NCBI RefSeq assembly: GCF_027596085.1
Contig: NC_072462.1
Location: 20,297,921-20,361,920, forward strand
Source: Anoplopoma fimbria
Taxonomy: Eukaryota; Chordata; Actinopteri; Perciformes; Anoplopomatidae
Length of the DNA: 64,000 nucleotides
Reading direction: 5' to 3'
Each line of letters starts with the position of its first letter. Position 1 is the first letter of the stretch. The notes beneath the pieces were generated by a model, which was not told the DNA's origin, made no database searches, and was given only the letters and a program-made list of their open reading frames with translations. The position numbers and the translations under genes are program-made. Positions 28,291 to 41,510 of the stretch are shown piece after piece.

Positions 28291-28650
28291 AAAGGTACAA
28301 TGCCAACTGGCATACAACTGGATTGCACAAACTAAGACTTGTTAAATATTTAAGCAGAGATTACGTAACCATCAAATTCATTAACAATTAACTCTTGTTA
28401 AACCCAACATTGAAAATCAATCAAGATTAATAGAAGCTCTTGCTTCACCCTCTAGTCATGCTGTCTCGCTGTATTTCTTGATATTTCCTTACTAACCATT
28501 GCCCTCCCCACACATGTAGACACAATCTAATTTCGAAAATATACAATGCACTAAACAAGTGCAAATACATATGCACACTGTACATACACATATCAAGTCC
28601 AGGCACAGCAAAAAAAATATATATATACAAACATACTAGCATCTCTCAGT

Positions 28651-28660
28651 CACACACACA

Positions 28661-28751
<91 letters not shown>

Positions 28752-28760
28752 CCACACACA
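28651..28760. repeat. (CA)n microsatellite with one CCC interruption
   Basis: About 100 bp of CA with an interruption CACCCACA near 28,661, then a GACCC break at 28,749-28,753 and a short further CA run. Confidence 0.96.
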
Positions 28761-29944
28761 AAAGTATAATATTGCTCACTGAACCATATTGAGAACAACT
28801 AATATATTACATGTGACAACATATTGCAAAATGAATAAATTAACATCCACATTCTTGATGTTTGTCACTTGTATATTTATCCTGTGCCGCCCATCCAATA
28901 GCAGACACTTTGTTGACAGAACAACAGTCGCATAATTAGGTTAGCGTCTTCAAGACTTTGCTATCACAACCCTCCGGCTCTCTGATTACCATAACAATTT
29001 GCATAATTCTTCCTTGATTACATAACATGGAGATGGAAGCTGTAGCTGGGGGCATGCTGTAACTACCAAGAAGTGATTAGTCAAATTTATTTCAATATCA
29101 ATCAATGACATGCATTAAACATCATAAGCTCAGAACATTTGCTTAATAAAAGAAGTTGTTAATATTGCAGGCAGATGAAGTGGAATGACATTGTATAATT
29201 ATACCTCTGACTGGAGTGTAGGATATCATCAGGGAGGCACTCATTGTACTAGCATCTATATTGTTGATCTCCTAAATGCGATGTATTACACTTTATAATA
29301 GACACGTTATTATTGTAAGATTAGAATTTGCAAATGTTACTTTAGAACCATGTAATGGTTTCACTAGTAATGCTTTCACTTATTGATGACAAAACCATTT
29401 AGACAGCATTTCAATCAGTAAGATTAAATTAATGTTATAAATAATCTTGTTTTGCACAACAACAAAAAAACCTGGACCATACAATATAATATTACATCAA
29501 CTGCATTTACATGTTTTGGACAACTATGGAAATACAATGAAAAATAGCCACGGTCCGAACAATAAATTAACACTCAATCAAACAATTTACAGAAGAGTAA
29601 ATTACTTAATTGGCACAACATGTAAAAGCACTCTGGTTGATTCAGTGATGTACTGGATGCACTAAAATAATTAAATTCAGAGTTAAATGAAGGGTATTCA
29701 TCATGGTGACAAGGTAAAGACTTACTTGAAAACAAATACATACAACATTAATGTACAGGGACACAACATACTACCTCAGGTACATTCAGCTATTCATCAC
29801 TATCTGCTTTTAAACAGTGTGACCTATGGTTAGATTTATATTATAACTATTTTGTATTCTATTTATTTGTTCCACAGTAACGATTTAATGTCCTTTCTGA
29901 AGGGACAGCTTCTGTTTTGAACACTGCAACAGATCATTATTCTA
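28761..29944. other. AT-rich non-coding stretch
   Basis: No gene or repeat is recognised. It includes an exact octamer ATTTGCAT at 28,997-29,004 next to an AACAAT motif, in otherwise unique sequence. Confidence 0.45.
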
Positions 29945-30270
29945 TGGGGCAAATTCACAGAACAATTGCAGGGCTTTTGTGGCTGCTAAACCTGCACAAG
30001 TAAGACACAAAGAAAAAGTGTAATTCTCAAAGCGACCACAAAGGTTGAAATGCACCACAAATTGCGCTGCCAAGCGAAAAGTGTTTTGATGCTTTTGTGC
30101 TATTCGCATTTATTTAAATGAGGTAATATGCATACGTTTGCCAGAAGAGCGTTCCCCTTTCTATGCAAATGAGCCTCATTGCAAAAACAGTCCAATTCTC
30201 AAAGATCAGCGCTATGGCCACACGCAGTTTCAGTTAAGAGCGTCTTCAGAGAGTTGGTGGTAATCGAAGC
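29945..30270. mobile_element. Probable MITE fragment
   Basis: Phrases GGGCAAATTCACAGAACAAT, TAATTCTCAAAGCGACCAC, TTTAAATGAGGTAATATGCA, TATGCAAATGAGCCTCATTG, AATTCTCAAAGATCAGCGC and AGAGCGTCTTCAGAGAGTTG occur in the same order as in a DNA-transposon-derived repeat I recognise from fish genomes. The terminal inverted repeats were not defined here, so borders are approximate. Confidence 0.42.
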
Positions 30271-31041
30271 ACATTTGTATGGTGTTTCACGTCCGGACTT
30301 TTCAGTTATCAGCGTTGAATTATATTTTTTTCCTTTTGTCTTCCGCTTCAAATCATGCTATCTTCTTATATAGTCTGAAAGTGTGCATTTGAAAACATGA
30401 ACAACACTGACAAGCATATTCAATCCCAAATAAGAAGTTTTGAGGGAATGCTTCTGCACCTTGTCAGTCCAAACCTCTACACGGTCTGAAAATATCCTGC
30501 CTATTGGTGCAAACAAACATTTTCTACTTTGCGACATAGATAATTGCAATCAGCTGCAAAAAAAGGGACAATGTCCAAAATCTCCTAGTCCGCATGAATA
30601 CATTTTGAGCATTGATGCTGTGGTACCTCTTTCTTTTGACAAAAATGCTTTCATTTTCAGATGGCACGATAATGCGAATGTGCGTCCCCTTATTGAGAGA
30701 TCTACCACAAACATTATCCCTTCACAATCTTATATGCAGCGTTTGGATAATATTTCTCCTACCACTTTGTCTCTCCTCCATGTCTTCCTCTTCTTAAGAA
30801 ACTTTTTAGCCTCCTACCTAGTTCACTTGTCACCCTAGGAGCTCTCTTGAGGGCCAAGATTCTTAGTGAATAACTTTCGTCTTTAAAAGGATCTTGTCTT
30901 AACTTTAGGGGAATTTTTATAAAACATTGGTTTGAAAGTTTGAAAGTTTATTATTTTTATTTTTTCCGGGGAATTACTCTTTGTACCATGAAGCTTTAAG
31001 AATATACACCCCTGATACGTATACATTTCAAATAAGCCTTA
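30271..31041. other. Non-coding stretch, nothing recognised
   Basis: Open frames at 30,440-30,838 are unrecognised and lack domain motifs. T/A-rich sequence lies at about 30,930-30,970. Confidence 0.45.
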
Positions 31042-31886
31042 GGCCGTTTCTCAATAAGTGAACTTCTCTGTACTTGTGTCCTCCTGAACTTGTGAAACGT
31101 CATCTAGCGGCCCAAGTACTGTTCCAATACACAAGTTCGCATTCAGCCAAGTACGGTCCAAATACCCGGAAGTGTCCTTGCTCCGCCCATTATATCGGGG
31201 ATGCATCGGAGGAGACTTGTGTGGACTTTGGACAGCCAAGTATCCCAGAATGCATTTCACCAGCAAACAAGAGACGACAATGTCAGTTATCATTGTCTAA
31301 ATACTGCTGTTGTTGTGTAACGGAATTTAGTTTTAAGATGTTTTTAAGCGAGAATGTAGTTGTTAAGACTTAAAATATGCGGTCAATTTATCAAGATAGA
31401 GCCTGTTTGAAAACAGCGCCGACGTTTGTCGGAGATATGAGAGGACCAGAGAGGAGACCAGAGAGGAGACCGGGCGGTGATGCTCATGTAGCCCGCTGAC
31501 AGCAGCCTGATCTCGGCAAGGCCTCTCCAGATGTGCCGCTGGCTCCGGTGTCTCTGTGGTTGTGGTTGCAGATGTAACACAAAATATATACATATTAATA
31601 TTTTCTAAATGAAAACGAAAAAAGGCAGGGTTGTGTTTTATATCATATTTCGTTTTATTGTCAATATATATGACTGAAGATAACCGGAGTAGGCGGGACC
31701 GACGAGCTGAGTTGGTGACGTCGTGACGTTGGTGACGTCATCAAGTTCTCTGCTGTTCCAATTGCAAAATGACCGTACTGCGTCCTCCCATCCTCGGGAG
31801 TTTGTACTCCCGAGTCGAACTATCCAAGTCTGAACTTGCAAGTTTGCAAGTCCACACTTGACCATACTTGGTATTGAGAAACGGCC
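31042..31886. mobile_element. Harbinger-like MITE with TTA target duplication
   Basis: The left terminus is GGCCGTTTCTCAATA (31,042-31,056); the right terminus is its exact reverse complement (31,872-31,886). TTA flanks both sides (31,039-31,041 and 31,887-31,889), as expected for the three-base TTA/TAA duplication of PIF/Harbinger transposons. The element is 845 bp long and has no transposase-like frame, so it is non-autonomous. The subterminal 'AAGT-C' richness on both sides (CAAGTACTG, CAAGTATGG) is also mirrored. The interior holds a short direct repeat (about 31,440-31,472, unit near AGAGGAGACC) and three TGACGT sites. The superfamily call depends on the short terminus and TSD. Confidence 0.75.
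31716..31740 (+). promoter_or_regulatory. Cluster of three TGACGT (CRE/ATF-type) sites inside the MITE
   Basis: TGACGTCG (31,716), TGACGTTG (31,724) and a perfect palindromic TGACGTCA (31,733-31,740) stand eight or nine bases apart. The full site is the canonical CREB/ATF sequence. Whether it acts is unknown. Confidence 0.35.
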
Positions 31887-31889
31887 TTA

Positions 31890-32322
31890 GTCTGCCTATC
31901 CGTGGGCAGTGCTTTGACTGATATAATTACAGCTTCAGTATGTAAGGCAAGTTTATTATGGCTGCAGCCCTTCATAGGTAGGCAAGTCAACTCATAATTA
32001 CAACAAAACATTTTCCAGAGGATGAAGCAGCTTGTAAGGTCTCGGTTATTTCAAAATGATCAACTGACATATTCTGCCAAATAAAAAACAACAAGAGCAG
32101 CCATAGTAGAGTTAAGTTTTCAAATGGCACAAAATTAACAGCAGATCTCACATTGTTTTTAACAGGAAACACATTGGATTTGACCATTCATTCCTCTTGC
32201 CTGTAAGGGGTAATGAACAATAAAGTTGCTCATATAATTGTATTCTTTTATGAGCAGCTTGTGCCCTCAGTCTGCACGCAGTGGTGGAGATTGACTTGAT
32301 GAATAAATTCCACATGACCACA
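31890..32322. other. Non-coding stretch, nothing recognised
   Basis: Unique AT-rich sequence between two mobile elements. Confidence 0.5.
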
Positions 32323-32530
32323 CGATGGTGCAGTGGTTACCTTGGGCAGTTATGTGTGGAGTGTGCATTTTTTCCCCGTGTTAGCGTGGGTTTTTCTCCA
32401 GATTCTATGGCTTCTTCACACAGTCCAAAGACATGCAGGGTAAATTGCACCTGTGTGAATGTGAGCATAAATGGTGTGTCAGCCCCCTGCGACCCTGAAA
32501 AGGATAACCGATTACAGATGATGAATGGAT
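32323..32530 (+). mobile_element. SINE-like fish repeat with internal deletion
   Basis: The order GATGGTGCAGTGGTTA, TGTGTGGAGTGTGCATTTT, CCCCGTGTTAGCGTGGGTTT, CACAGTCCAAAGACATGCAG, CACCTGTGTGAATGTGAG, CCCCCTGCGACCCTGAAAAG, GATAACCGATTACAGATGAT, GAATGGA matches an abundant fish repeat. The first phrase resembles a tRNA A box, and the 3' end is the usual 'GGATAA-CGGTTA-(GATG)n' tail. The B-box region and part of the middle are missing compared with the form I know. Class assignment as SINE is tentative. Confidence 0.6.
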
Positions 32531-34422
32531 TAAATCTTGGCATCATAAAGATGTTGTCATCACTGAAGATGGAAAATGAACATAAAACAATTGTAATCTG
32601 CCCCGAAACATGTTTCACCAAGGAAATGAATGCAATTAAATTGAAAAACATTTGTTCATTTGGTAGATTTCATTTTTAGCTTCAAATGGCTCCAATAAAA
32701 ATGTAACTTCTAAACTTGGTTTCTCCAGTGCTATGTTCTACAGGTTAATTAACAAATGAGTTATATTTCATAGAATGTTACATCTACAAATCAATACCAA
32801 GGCAAATTGTATCATCTATTAGCAGGGCACTGTCCCTATTGCCATTTTCTAGTCAAGTTCGTACTTGTCGTCATCCCTTTACTCATTGTATATAGCTGTG
32901 GATAAAAGTGAGAGCCTTGGATGCAAACCAGAAATGTGAATGCAATCTGTTACTCTTGAGTCCTGATGGTGATGCAGCCGCTGATCTGATCTTCAAATGT
33001 CAGCTCGTTCATTATTAAACCAAAGGGCTGTGATCCTACCTGTCATTTAGCTGCTTTTGAAGGTCAGCAGCTTAAAGAGTAATCAGCTCAATACCTGACA
33101 CAAATACACTCACAGACACAGACGCAGACATTAATACACTTCGAACGCCCATTCGAGCACACATACACATTTCCACATGGGCACACAGATACAAACAACT
33201 CTAAATGCCTGCTGTCAATCATTCTCCTCCTTATCTTGCCTTCTAGCTTTAGCCCTTAATATGATTTTAATATCTGCAGAATTCAATATGAAGAAAGTGA
33301 ATCTAACCTACTGTCCAATTATGCATGAGGCTAATACTTGGTATATGATATGAAAAGAGTCCATAAACAAATGAAAGACCATAGATTCACCACCCACTCA
33401 TGAACTCCTGTGCATGCATGACCCCAGGCCTCTGATTTAAAAGCACTATATATGCGTTTTTAATCTCAAAGATTGCCCTTTTTTTATCCATTTGTCTGTC
33501 ACTTGTCTCATTCTCCATTTCTCCCCCTGTCAGATCTTTATAATGAGGGCCAATAGCCTTTAACCTCTCCTCAATGAACTCCTTTCTCCTCTCTTACTTC
33601 CTTTTTTCTTCCATCATACAAAATTCAGCAGTGAGGAAGATCACGCAAGGGGGGGGGGTCAAGGACTTTAACTGTCATTAGCATTTAGATTTGAACTGGC
33701 ATGAGGTTTGTGTATGAGGTGGAAAGATTTTCGAGTGGTGAAGAGAAGGAGGGCGGATGGAAAGCAGTGCAGAGAGACATGGCAGGAAGGGTAATATGAA
33801 AAGAGAGAGACAGTAAGAGAGAGGGCGATAAAGCTGTGGCAAAACTTGTTTTTTCAAGCAAATCTGTATAGGAAGCGTGTGAGAGGCATAAAGAAAAAAG
33901 CTATTTGAAAAATGAGATTGAGTGACTGGATGAGAAAGTGGGATTCAAGGAGAGAGGCGTGGAGATCTGTATGGATGAGTGGAAAATAAATTGTGATAGG
34001 CAGATGGGGAGGAGAGAGACTTACAAATTCTCATCTTCCACACTTTCATCCTCTTATTACATCACCAAAAGAAAATTAGTTGAGGTAGAGAGACAGAGGG
34101 AAACATTTTAGATGGAAGATGTTCTATAGCTCTATCATCCTGTGTATGTCGAGCTTGTTGATGGAGACAAATTCCAGTATATGTGCTCTAGATGACCATG
34201 CTTTAAAATAATCTGACAACACTTTACTGAGGGAAGATATGTTATGTAGGAAAGGAAAAACGTATTGAAGAATGATCAGCAGAGAAACTGCTATACTGTA
34301 TTCTAATAAGTTAACAAGTAACAAGCAACGTAACACAGTCATTCATTCATGCAAACAGTTAATGACGTTCTCAAACTTTCCTGGACCCAATCAGCAGATC
34401 CCTTTAATGCAGGGGGTCGGGT
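32531..34422. other. Non-coding stretch, purine-rich part
   Basis: No gene is recognised. A G10 run lies at 33,649-33,658, and purine-rich sequence at about 33,720-34,020 on the plus strand. Confidence 0.5.
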
Positions 34423-34930
34423 TTGATTCCCGTGCATCGCCAATATATGGTGCTGGATTGTGACTTAGCAATAGTCATTGTTCCTGTAGGGATGCACCCA
34501 ACGTTGCCACTTGAAGATGACGACATTTTGGGTTCCAATGCGACGCCGTCTCTCGTCCTCTTTTCCAAGCCGCTAACATCAAGGGAGTCAGAGGAGTGTT
34601 GGTCAAATATATATCCTCGGGTTTTTCCAGCCTGCCCCCTGACACATGCACAGACCCACAATGTGACGGCTGCAAAGCCAGTCCAGATATGCCTGATTCA
34701 GCGTGTGTTGATGGTAAGGTGGCTGCAGAATATGTGGTTCGCTGCCTGATCTTCTTCCAACTGTTTCAAGGAAAGAATTGGTTGAGAGCCAAAGGGATGT
34801 TTCATCTTGGTCTACTCTGTTGGATATGGTTTTGTCCGTGGCTGAAATTAGAGATGTTGCTCATGGATACTTTTCTCCGATTTGGTTGTAAGGAAGTGGG
34901 TGCAATGTGAGGGTGATGCCAAAAAAATTT
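34423..34930 (+). pseudogene. Gypsy-type LTR retrotransposon pol fragment (after protease, before integrase)
   Basis: The plus-strand frame from 34,423 translates with VGMHPTLPLEDDDILGSN at about 34,486-34,542, which corresponds to the end of a retrotransposon aspartic protease, where family members read 'VGVRP.LP...LLGND'. It continues with SLVLFSKPLTSRESEECW and RVFPACPLTHAQ (family: 'VFPACAVTRAQ'), then after frame breaks RDVAHGYF (about 34,848-34,871) and VRKWVQCEGDA (34,888-34,920), the linker just before the integrase zinc finger. No reverse transcriptase is seen between protease and this linker. That agrees with Gmr1-like Gypsy elements of deuterostomes, where integrase precedes reverse transcriptase, though a deletion could give the same picture. 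No LTR was found. Stops and frame shifts show it is dead. Confidence 0.6.
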
Positions 34931-35130
34931 CATGGACAGGGATGTTAAAGCCGTTCTCACTCCCAACTTGTCATATACTTCCGCTTGGTCAGTGCCCTTA
35001 GCATCTACATAGGACCCACAGGACTTTCAACTAACTCTAATGTCGGTCGGAAGAATTGACTTAGTATAAAAGAGTAAGAAAACCCACATACGGTTGGTGT
35101 AAGGGGAGGATGAATGGGTCAAACAAACAC

Positions 35131-35325
35131 AGGAATTTCACCCAGGAGATCCTTTTTTCTATCCTGTGTGCCCAACGATTACTTATTATATCATTTTTTT
35201 GTTGCATAAATTCCATAGTTACGCAACATTGAAATTTATGTAACAAACAATTATTTTAACACCAACCATGATTTTTTCATAATCCTAACCAAGTACTTTT
35301 GCTGCTATGTTAACAACCCAAAAAA
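35131..35325 (-). repeat. Fish interspersed repeat fragment (same family as 28.2 kb)
   Basis: GGAATTTCACCCAGGAGATC, then after an insertion of about 100 bp AACACCAACCATGATTTTTT, ATAATCCTAACCAAGTACTT, TTGCTGC. Same order as 28,161-28,290; class unknown. Confidence 0.45.
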
Positions 35326-35689
35326 TCTACATTCAAAGTTTGTTTTGAAAAGAGACTATGCATTTCACTTACAAACTCGTACAAACTTATTTTTCCACTA
35401 TAGTCCACATTTTTGGGGCTTTCAACATATTGAGATTTATTGGGAATCTGGTTGGTGGTATATACTGACCATAACCCCTTGACATTTCTGTGTTCACTGC
35501 ACTGTTCAAATCAGCAGCTAATGAGGTGGATGTTATTTCTGCAGGCTTATAGCCTTGGCATATTAAAGGCAAGGGTAATGTGGTAGTGGATGCTCTGTCT
35601 CAGGCCCCGTTGGCCTCGCTGTTAATTGTGTGTTCAATGTACTTCATCTGTCTGTCTTCTGACCCTTTGCTTTTTTATTAACAGCATTT
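35326..35689. other. Non-coding stretch, nothing recognised
   Basis: Unique sequence with no exon-like segment. Confidence 0.5.
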
Positions 35690-35894
35690 ACTTGTACTTT
35701 TACTTTCAATACTTAAGTACATTTAATATCAGAAAATTACTTTTGATACTTAAGTACAGTAAATATTAGATACTTTAAGACTTTTACTCAAGTAGTATTC
35801 TAATAGGTGACTTTCACTTTTACTGGAGTCATTTTCCAGTAAGGTATCTTTACTTTTACTCAAGTATGGCTTTTGGGTACTTTATACACCACTG
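35690..35894 (-). mobile_element. Tol2-like hAT terminus
   Basis: Read on the minus strand from 35,894, it begins CAGTGGTGTATAAAGTAC and continues with repeated ACTTGAGTAAAAGT, GTACTTAAGTAT and AAAGTAAAAGTAC units. This is the form of the terminus of Tol2/Ac-type hAT elements and their short derivatives in fish, where the subterminal region is full of ACTTAAGTA/ACTTGAGTA motifs. About 200 bp are present. A second terminus in inverted orientation was not found nearby, so it appears to be a solo end, without transposase. Confidence 0.65.
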
Positions 35895-37939
<2,045 letters not shown>

Positions 37940-38060
37940 TGGGAATTAAAATTGGTTAAGGCTAACTTTTGGTTTTACAAAAGGACACGAACACTGGTCG
38001 CCTTTGTCAAAGTCGAGTGTTTGTTCGACCCAGCCTTTTACCCCAACCATCGCCTAATGT
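37940..38060 (+). repeat. Fish interspersed repeat fragment (same family as 28.2, 35.1, 56.4 kb)
   Basis: Contains ATTGGTTAAGGCTAAC, GGACACGAACACTGGTCGCC, TTTGTCAAAGTCGAGTG and TTTGTTCGACCCAGCC, phrases of the reverse orientation of the 'TTTCACCCAG-AGACC' part of the family. Class unknown. Confidence 0.4.
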
Positions 38061-38269
38061 GGATTGAGTAGAAACATATTTGTGAAACGTTGAAAACAAA
38101 TGTAATTACAGATGCAGTTTTGTTGTACTTAACATTAAAAGATAGGCTGGAATGAAGCTTTGAACTATTCGGTACAGCCCTGTTATAAAGGGGTGAAAAA
38201 ATGTAGCTCTATTGGGTTCTCAAACAAACAATATTTTCAAAGTCTGATGTGTTTTGATGTGTTCGGTTT

Positions 38270-38288
38270 AAAAAAAAAAAAAAAAAAA
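38270..38288. repeat. A19 tract
   Basis: Nineteen uninterrupted A on the plus strand. Confidence 0.97.
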
Positions 38289-39409
38289 GCTAGATGTTGA
38301 ATGATTTCCTTAAATCCCCAATCTTGGCATGATGGAAATAACACAGAGAAAACTTTGAAGGAAAATAAGAAAGCTTTTAATCTCAGAAAACCACAACAAG
38401 GACAGAACAAACTGCAATTCAGTATTAAGATGGTGTTTCTACTATTTGTACTTTAGAAGTAGCAAACAAGCAACACAGAGGCCCATTTGACTTGCCTTGA
38501 AGACGCTTGAATTGTTTGGTATTGAACCTTTTTAGGTTAAGTGAAAAGTTAAATTAAGTGTTTTTTGACTGTGGGTGTAGTAAATGTTTTTTTGTTGTTG
38601 TGTGTATTTTTCAAAAAATGTTGTGAATAAGTGTGTATTTCTGAGTGGTTTTTTTTGCAACTGTGTATGTGGGCATATGTGTGCATGATAATGCTTACTT
38701 CTACTACTAGTAAATCATGACAGGTGCCTCAGAGGAGATAAACACACAGTAGGATGAGAGGCTCCCAACCTGTCTGGAAATATGTGCGCTCTGTGTATTT
38801 GTGTGTTCTCATCTTTGTGAGGACCAAGTTTTGGATGTTCAGTATTAAGAAAGTTTCAGAAAGTGAGAGCACCCGAATCTACACGATCCTTTAGTGTCGT
38901 GTTCAGTTTTAATGGTTACACAGTACTTCTATCATGTGCTGGGGTGTTTGCAAATTGAATGTATCATGCAGGATTTCATTCACGTGCACATGATGACGAT
39001 TATGTCCCTGGTTTTTGTTTTGGCATTAACGCTTTTCTGCATGCTATTCCACTACTATCACAAATTATTTCCTGCCTTTTACCTCTTTAAGTTGTTTATT
39101 GAAGGCATACTACGGAAAATCTGAATAATTTTGTAGCAACTTTGATAAGATGTAAGCACAGAATGGACCATGAAATACACAATCCTGTGTTGAATCTGTG
39201 GTAGTGGGATGATAAGCTTATGTTTGGATCACTGTTTCTGTCTTTAAGGTCAGGTCTAAGGTCAAGCACATGCTTTGAGTTATTGCCCATGGTTGAAATG
39301 TCCTCACATATCTCACTTAATGATTTTATACGTGGTCTCTTGTATGACTTCTTTCAGTTGGCAGCAAGCTGTCTCATCCATCATACAGCTTAGCTCCATA
39401 ACATCATTC

Positions 39410-39413
<4 letters not shown>
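38289..39413. other. Non-coding stretch, nothing recognised
   Basis: AT-rich; a frame at 38,894-39,124 is hydrophobic but unsupported. 'TTTGTGAGGACCAAG' at 38,814 resembles a motif common beside fish microsatellites. Confidence 0.45.

Positions 39414-39451
<38 letters not shown>
39414..39451. repeat. A38 tract
   Basis: 38 uninterrupted A on the plus strand, the longest homopolymer in the window. No AATAAA lies just upstream, so a processed transcript tail is possible but not shown. Confidence 0.97.
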
Positions 39452-39452
<1 letters not shown>

Positions 39453-41379
39453 CATCCCTTCGAGCAAACTAAAGTTGTTTTTCCTGGAGAGAAATGATAG
39501 TCCATCTAAATAGAGGGAGCCCAAACTTTCATTATGACTTCAGATAAGCAGGCGGCTGAACCTGTAATGTAGTTTTGAGTTACAATGTGAGGGATGGGGG
39601 GCTGTGGGAGCATTGTAAAGAGCCTAGTAAATCACTAATATGTACTGCAGACTTTCTACACAGTCTGCTACAGCAGATAGCAGTATATTGGCAAAGTCGA
39701 TTTAGCCTTAAGCCAGATATACATCCATTATCAATGGTATTGCTACTGCAGAGCTTAATGGACTTAGAGGTTGCAGACTTTCCTCACTGCAACTTGTGAA
39801 GCAAATATAGTCTGAAAAGGGAAAGGAGTAAAGCAGGTGTCTATGTTTTTTGAAAACACTAGTCATCAATGAAGTTCGCCATACTTTATCCCTAACATAC
39901 TTTACCCCAAATTCGAAACAGATGTGCACTATGTTTAAGCATTACTAAATATATTATATAATCATTTAGCAATTTTTCATTTTATATTATGTTGGTACTG
40001 TCAAAGTTCTTGTGTCTATTGCTTTCTATTTAGGTTCACACACCAGGGATACACCACTGTCCTATTTCCCAAACTCTCTTTTTTACTTCTTATCATTACA
40101 GAGACATTTTTTTTCAAACATACTTAAATTAATAAATTAAATATATACAAAGAAATAACACAATAAAATCAGTTAAACAATGAACAGTAATATGCATTCA
40201 CCTGAGTAATAAAGGCCCCAAGCATCAATAAACATCAATGCCTGACATGGCCAATCATCCTTGAAATAGAATTAATAAAGTTTATTAAATGCCTCACAGG
40301 CTTTGAGGCATCTTAAAGTAATATCAGCATAACAAAAAATAAGGATTCCAGCATTTAAAGCTTTTCCATACATTAAGGCTTCTTCTAAACTAAAATTCCA
40401 TCTCCAAATGCCAGAAAGATGTATATATAGAGCAAGAAAATAAAAAAAGTAATATAATGTATTTTAACCAAAACCGTAGAAATCTAAACAAATCAGACAA
40501 GGGTACTTCTGTTTTCTCAATGTGGAATCTGATCAGTTTATGTGAAGCTCTCTAATCGTGTCCAGTTCCTGCTGTGCGTTTAAAAGGCAAGTGATAATGT
40601 CAGTCTAACAGTCATTTTCGGTTCGAAGCAGTTATCCACCTGACTTCCTGTCTGTGGAGGAAGTGAGCTGTCAGATCTGATCATCCTCATGATGTTCCTT
40701 CTCTCTGAGGTCTCAAATGGCCCGGCTGTGACCCTGACCGGGGGGTCAAAAGTCACATGTTTCCCACCAGTTGTTTTTTTATGCACTGCGACCGTCGCCC
40801 ATCAAGTTTTACAGTGAGTGTGTGTATGTGGACCAGAGACAGACTCAATTTCACTGTAGGAGTCGGGGATATGGATGGGGCTGTCAGGCCAAGGTGAAAA
40901 CAAGATTTTATGGGGAATCTGTTTCTGGTTAGAAGACATTTTCTCTTCTCTATCAGTTTTTTTCCCCATCTCAATGTTTTCTGACAGGCAATAAAGCAGT
41001 TATGTATGGGTCTACCAAAACCTGTGAACTCATGGAGGAAGCATGACTAATCGACTTTAACATGCATGCCATGTCGTTGTATGGTTGGCATACTTGATAT
41101 TTTAATGAGTCTCCTTGGTCTGGGAGGATTGAGCCAGGTGGCTGAATTATTATTATTATTACATCAGATATTTGCATGACCTTGTTCAAGAGTCCCTGTA
41201 TCATGAATCCAAGAAGCAGTGATGTTGGAATCAATTTACATTTTCGTCATAGTGCCCTCTTTGCCTTTAACTGTGGTCCTCCACTGCCTTCATTTGAGTT
41301 TAATGTGCCTCCATAGCAGTTGATTTTATACCAGGGTTGTACAATTACGATGAATCTATTCAAATCTCTTTCTACATTT
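39452..41379. other. Non-coding stretch, nothing recognised
   Basis: AT-rich sequence at 40,080-40,480. No exon or repeat family is supported. Confidence 0.45.
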
Positions 41380-41510
41380 GCTTTCAAGCGTTCTGCTTCC
41401 TCCTCCCTCCTTTCCTTCCTTTTTTCCTCTCCAAGCCCTCTTCGTCCCTTGTCTTCCTCTCCCCTCTTACGGTGTTTTTCTCTCCCCTCCCTCCAGCCGT
41501 ACTCCATCTA
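41380..41510. repeat. Polypyrimidine block
   Basis: Almost pure C/T on the plus strand (CCTCC, TTCCTTCC units). A second C/T-rich block lies at about 41,730-41,850. Confidence 0.8.

Noticed and set aside
34408..34430. tRNA B-box-like GGGTTTGATTCCC
   Set aside because: No A box or cloverleaf at the right distance; it lies at the edge of the Gypsy-type fragment and is probably chance.
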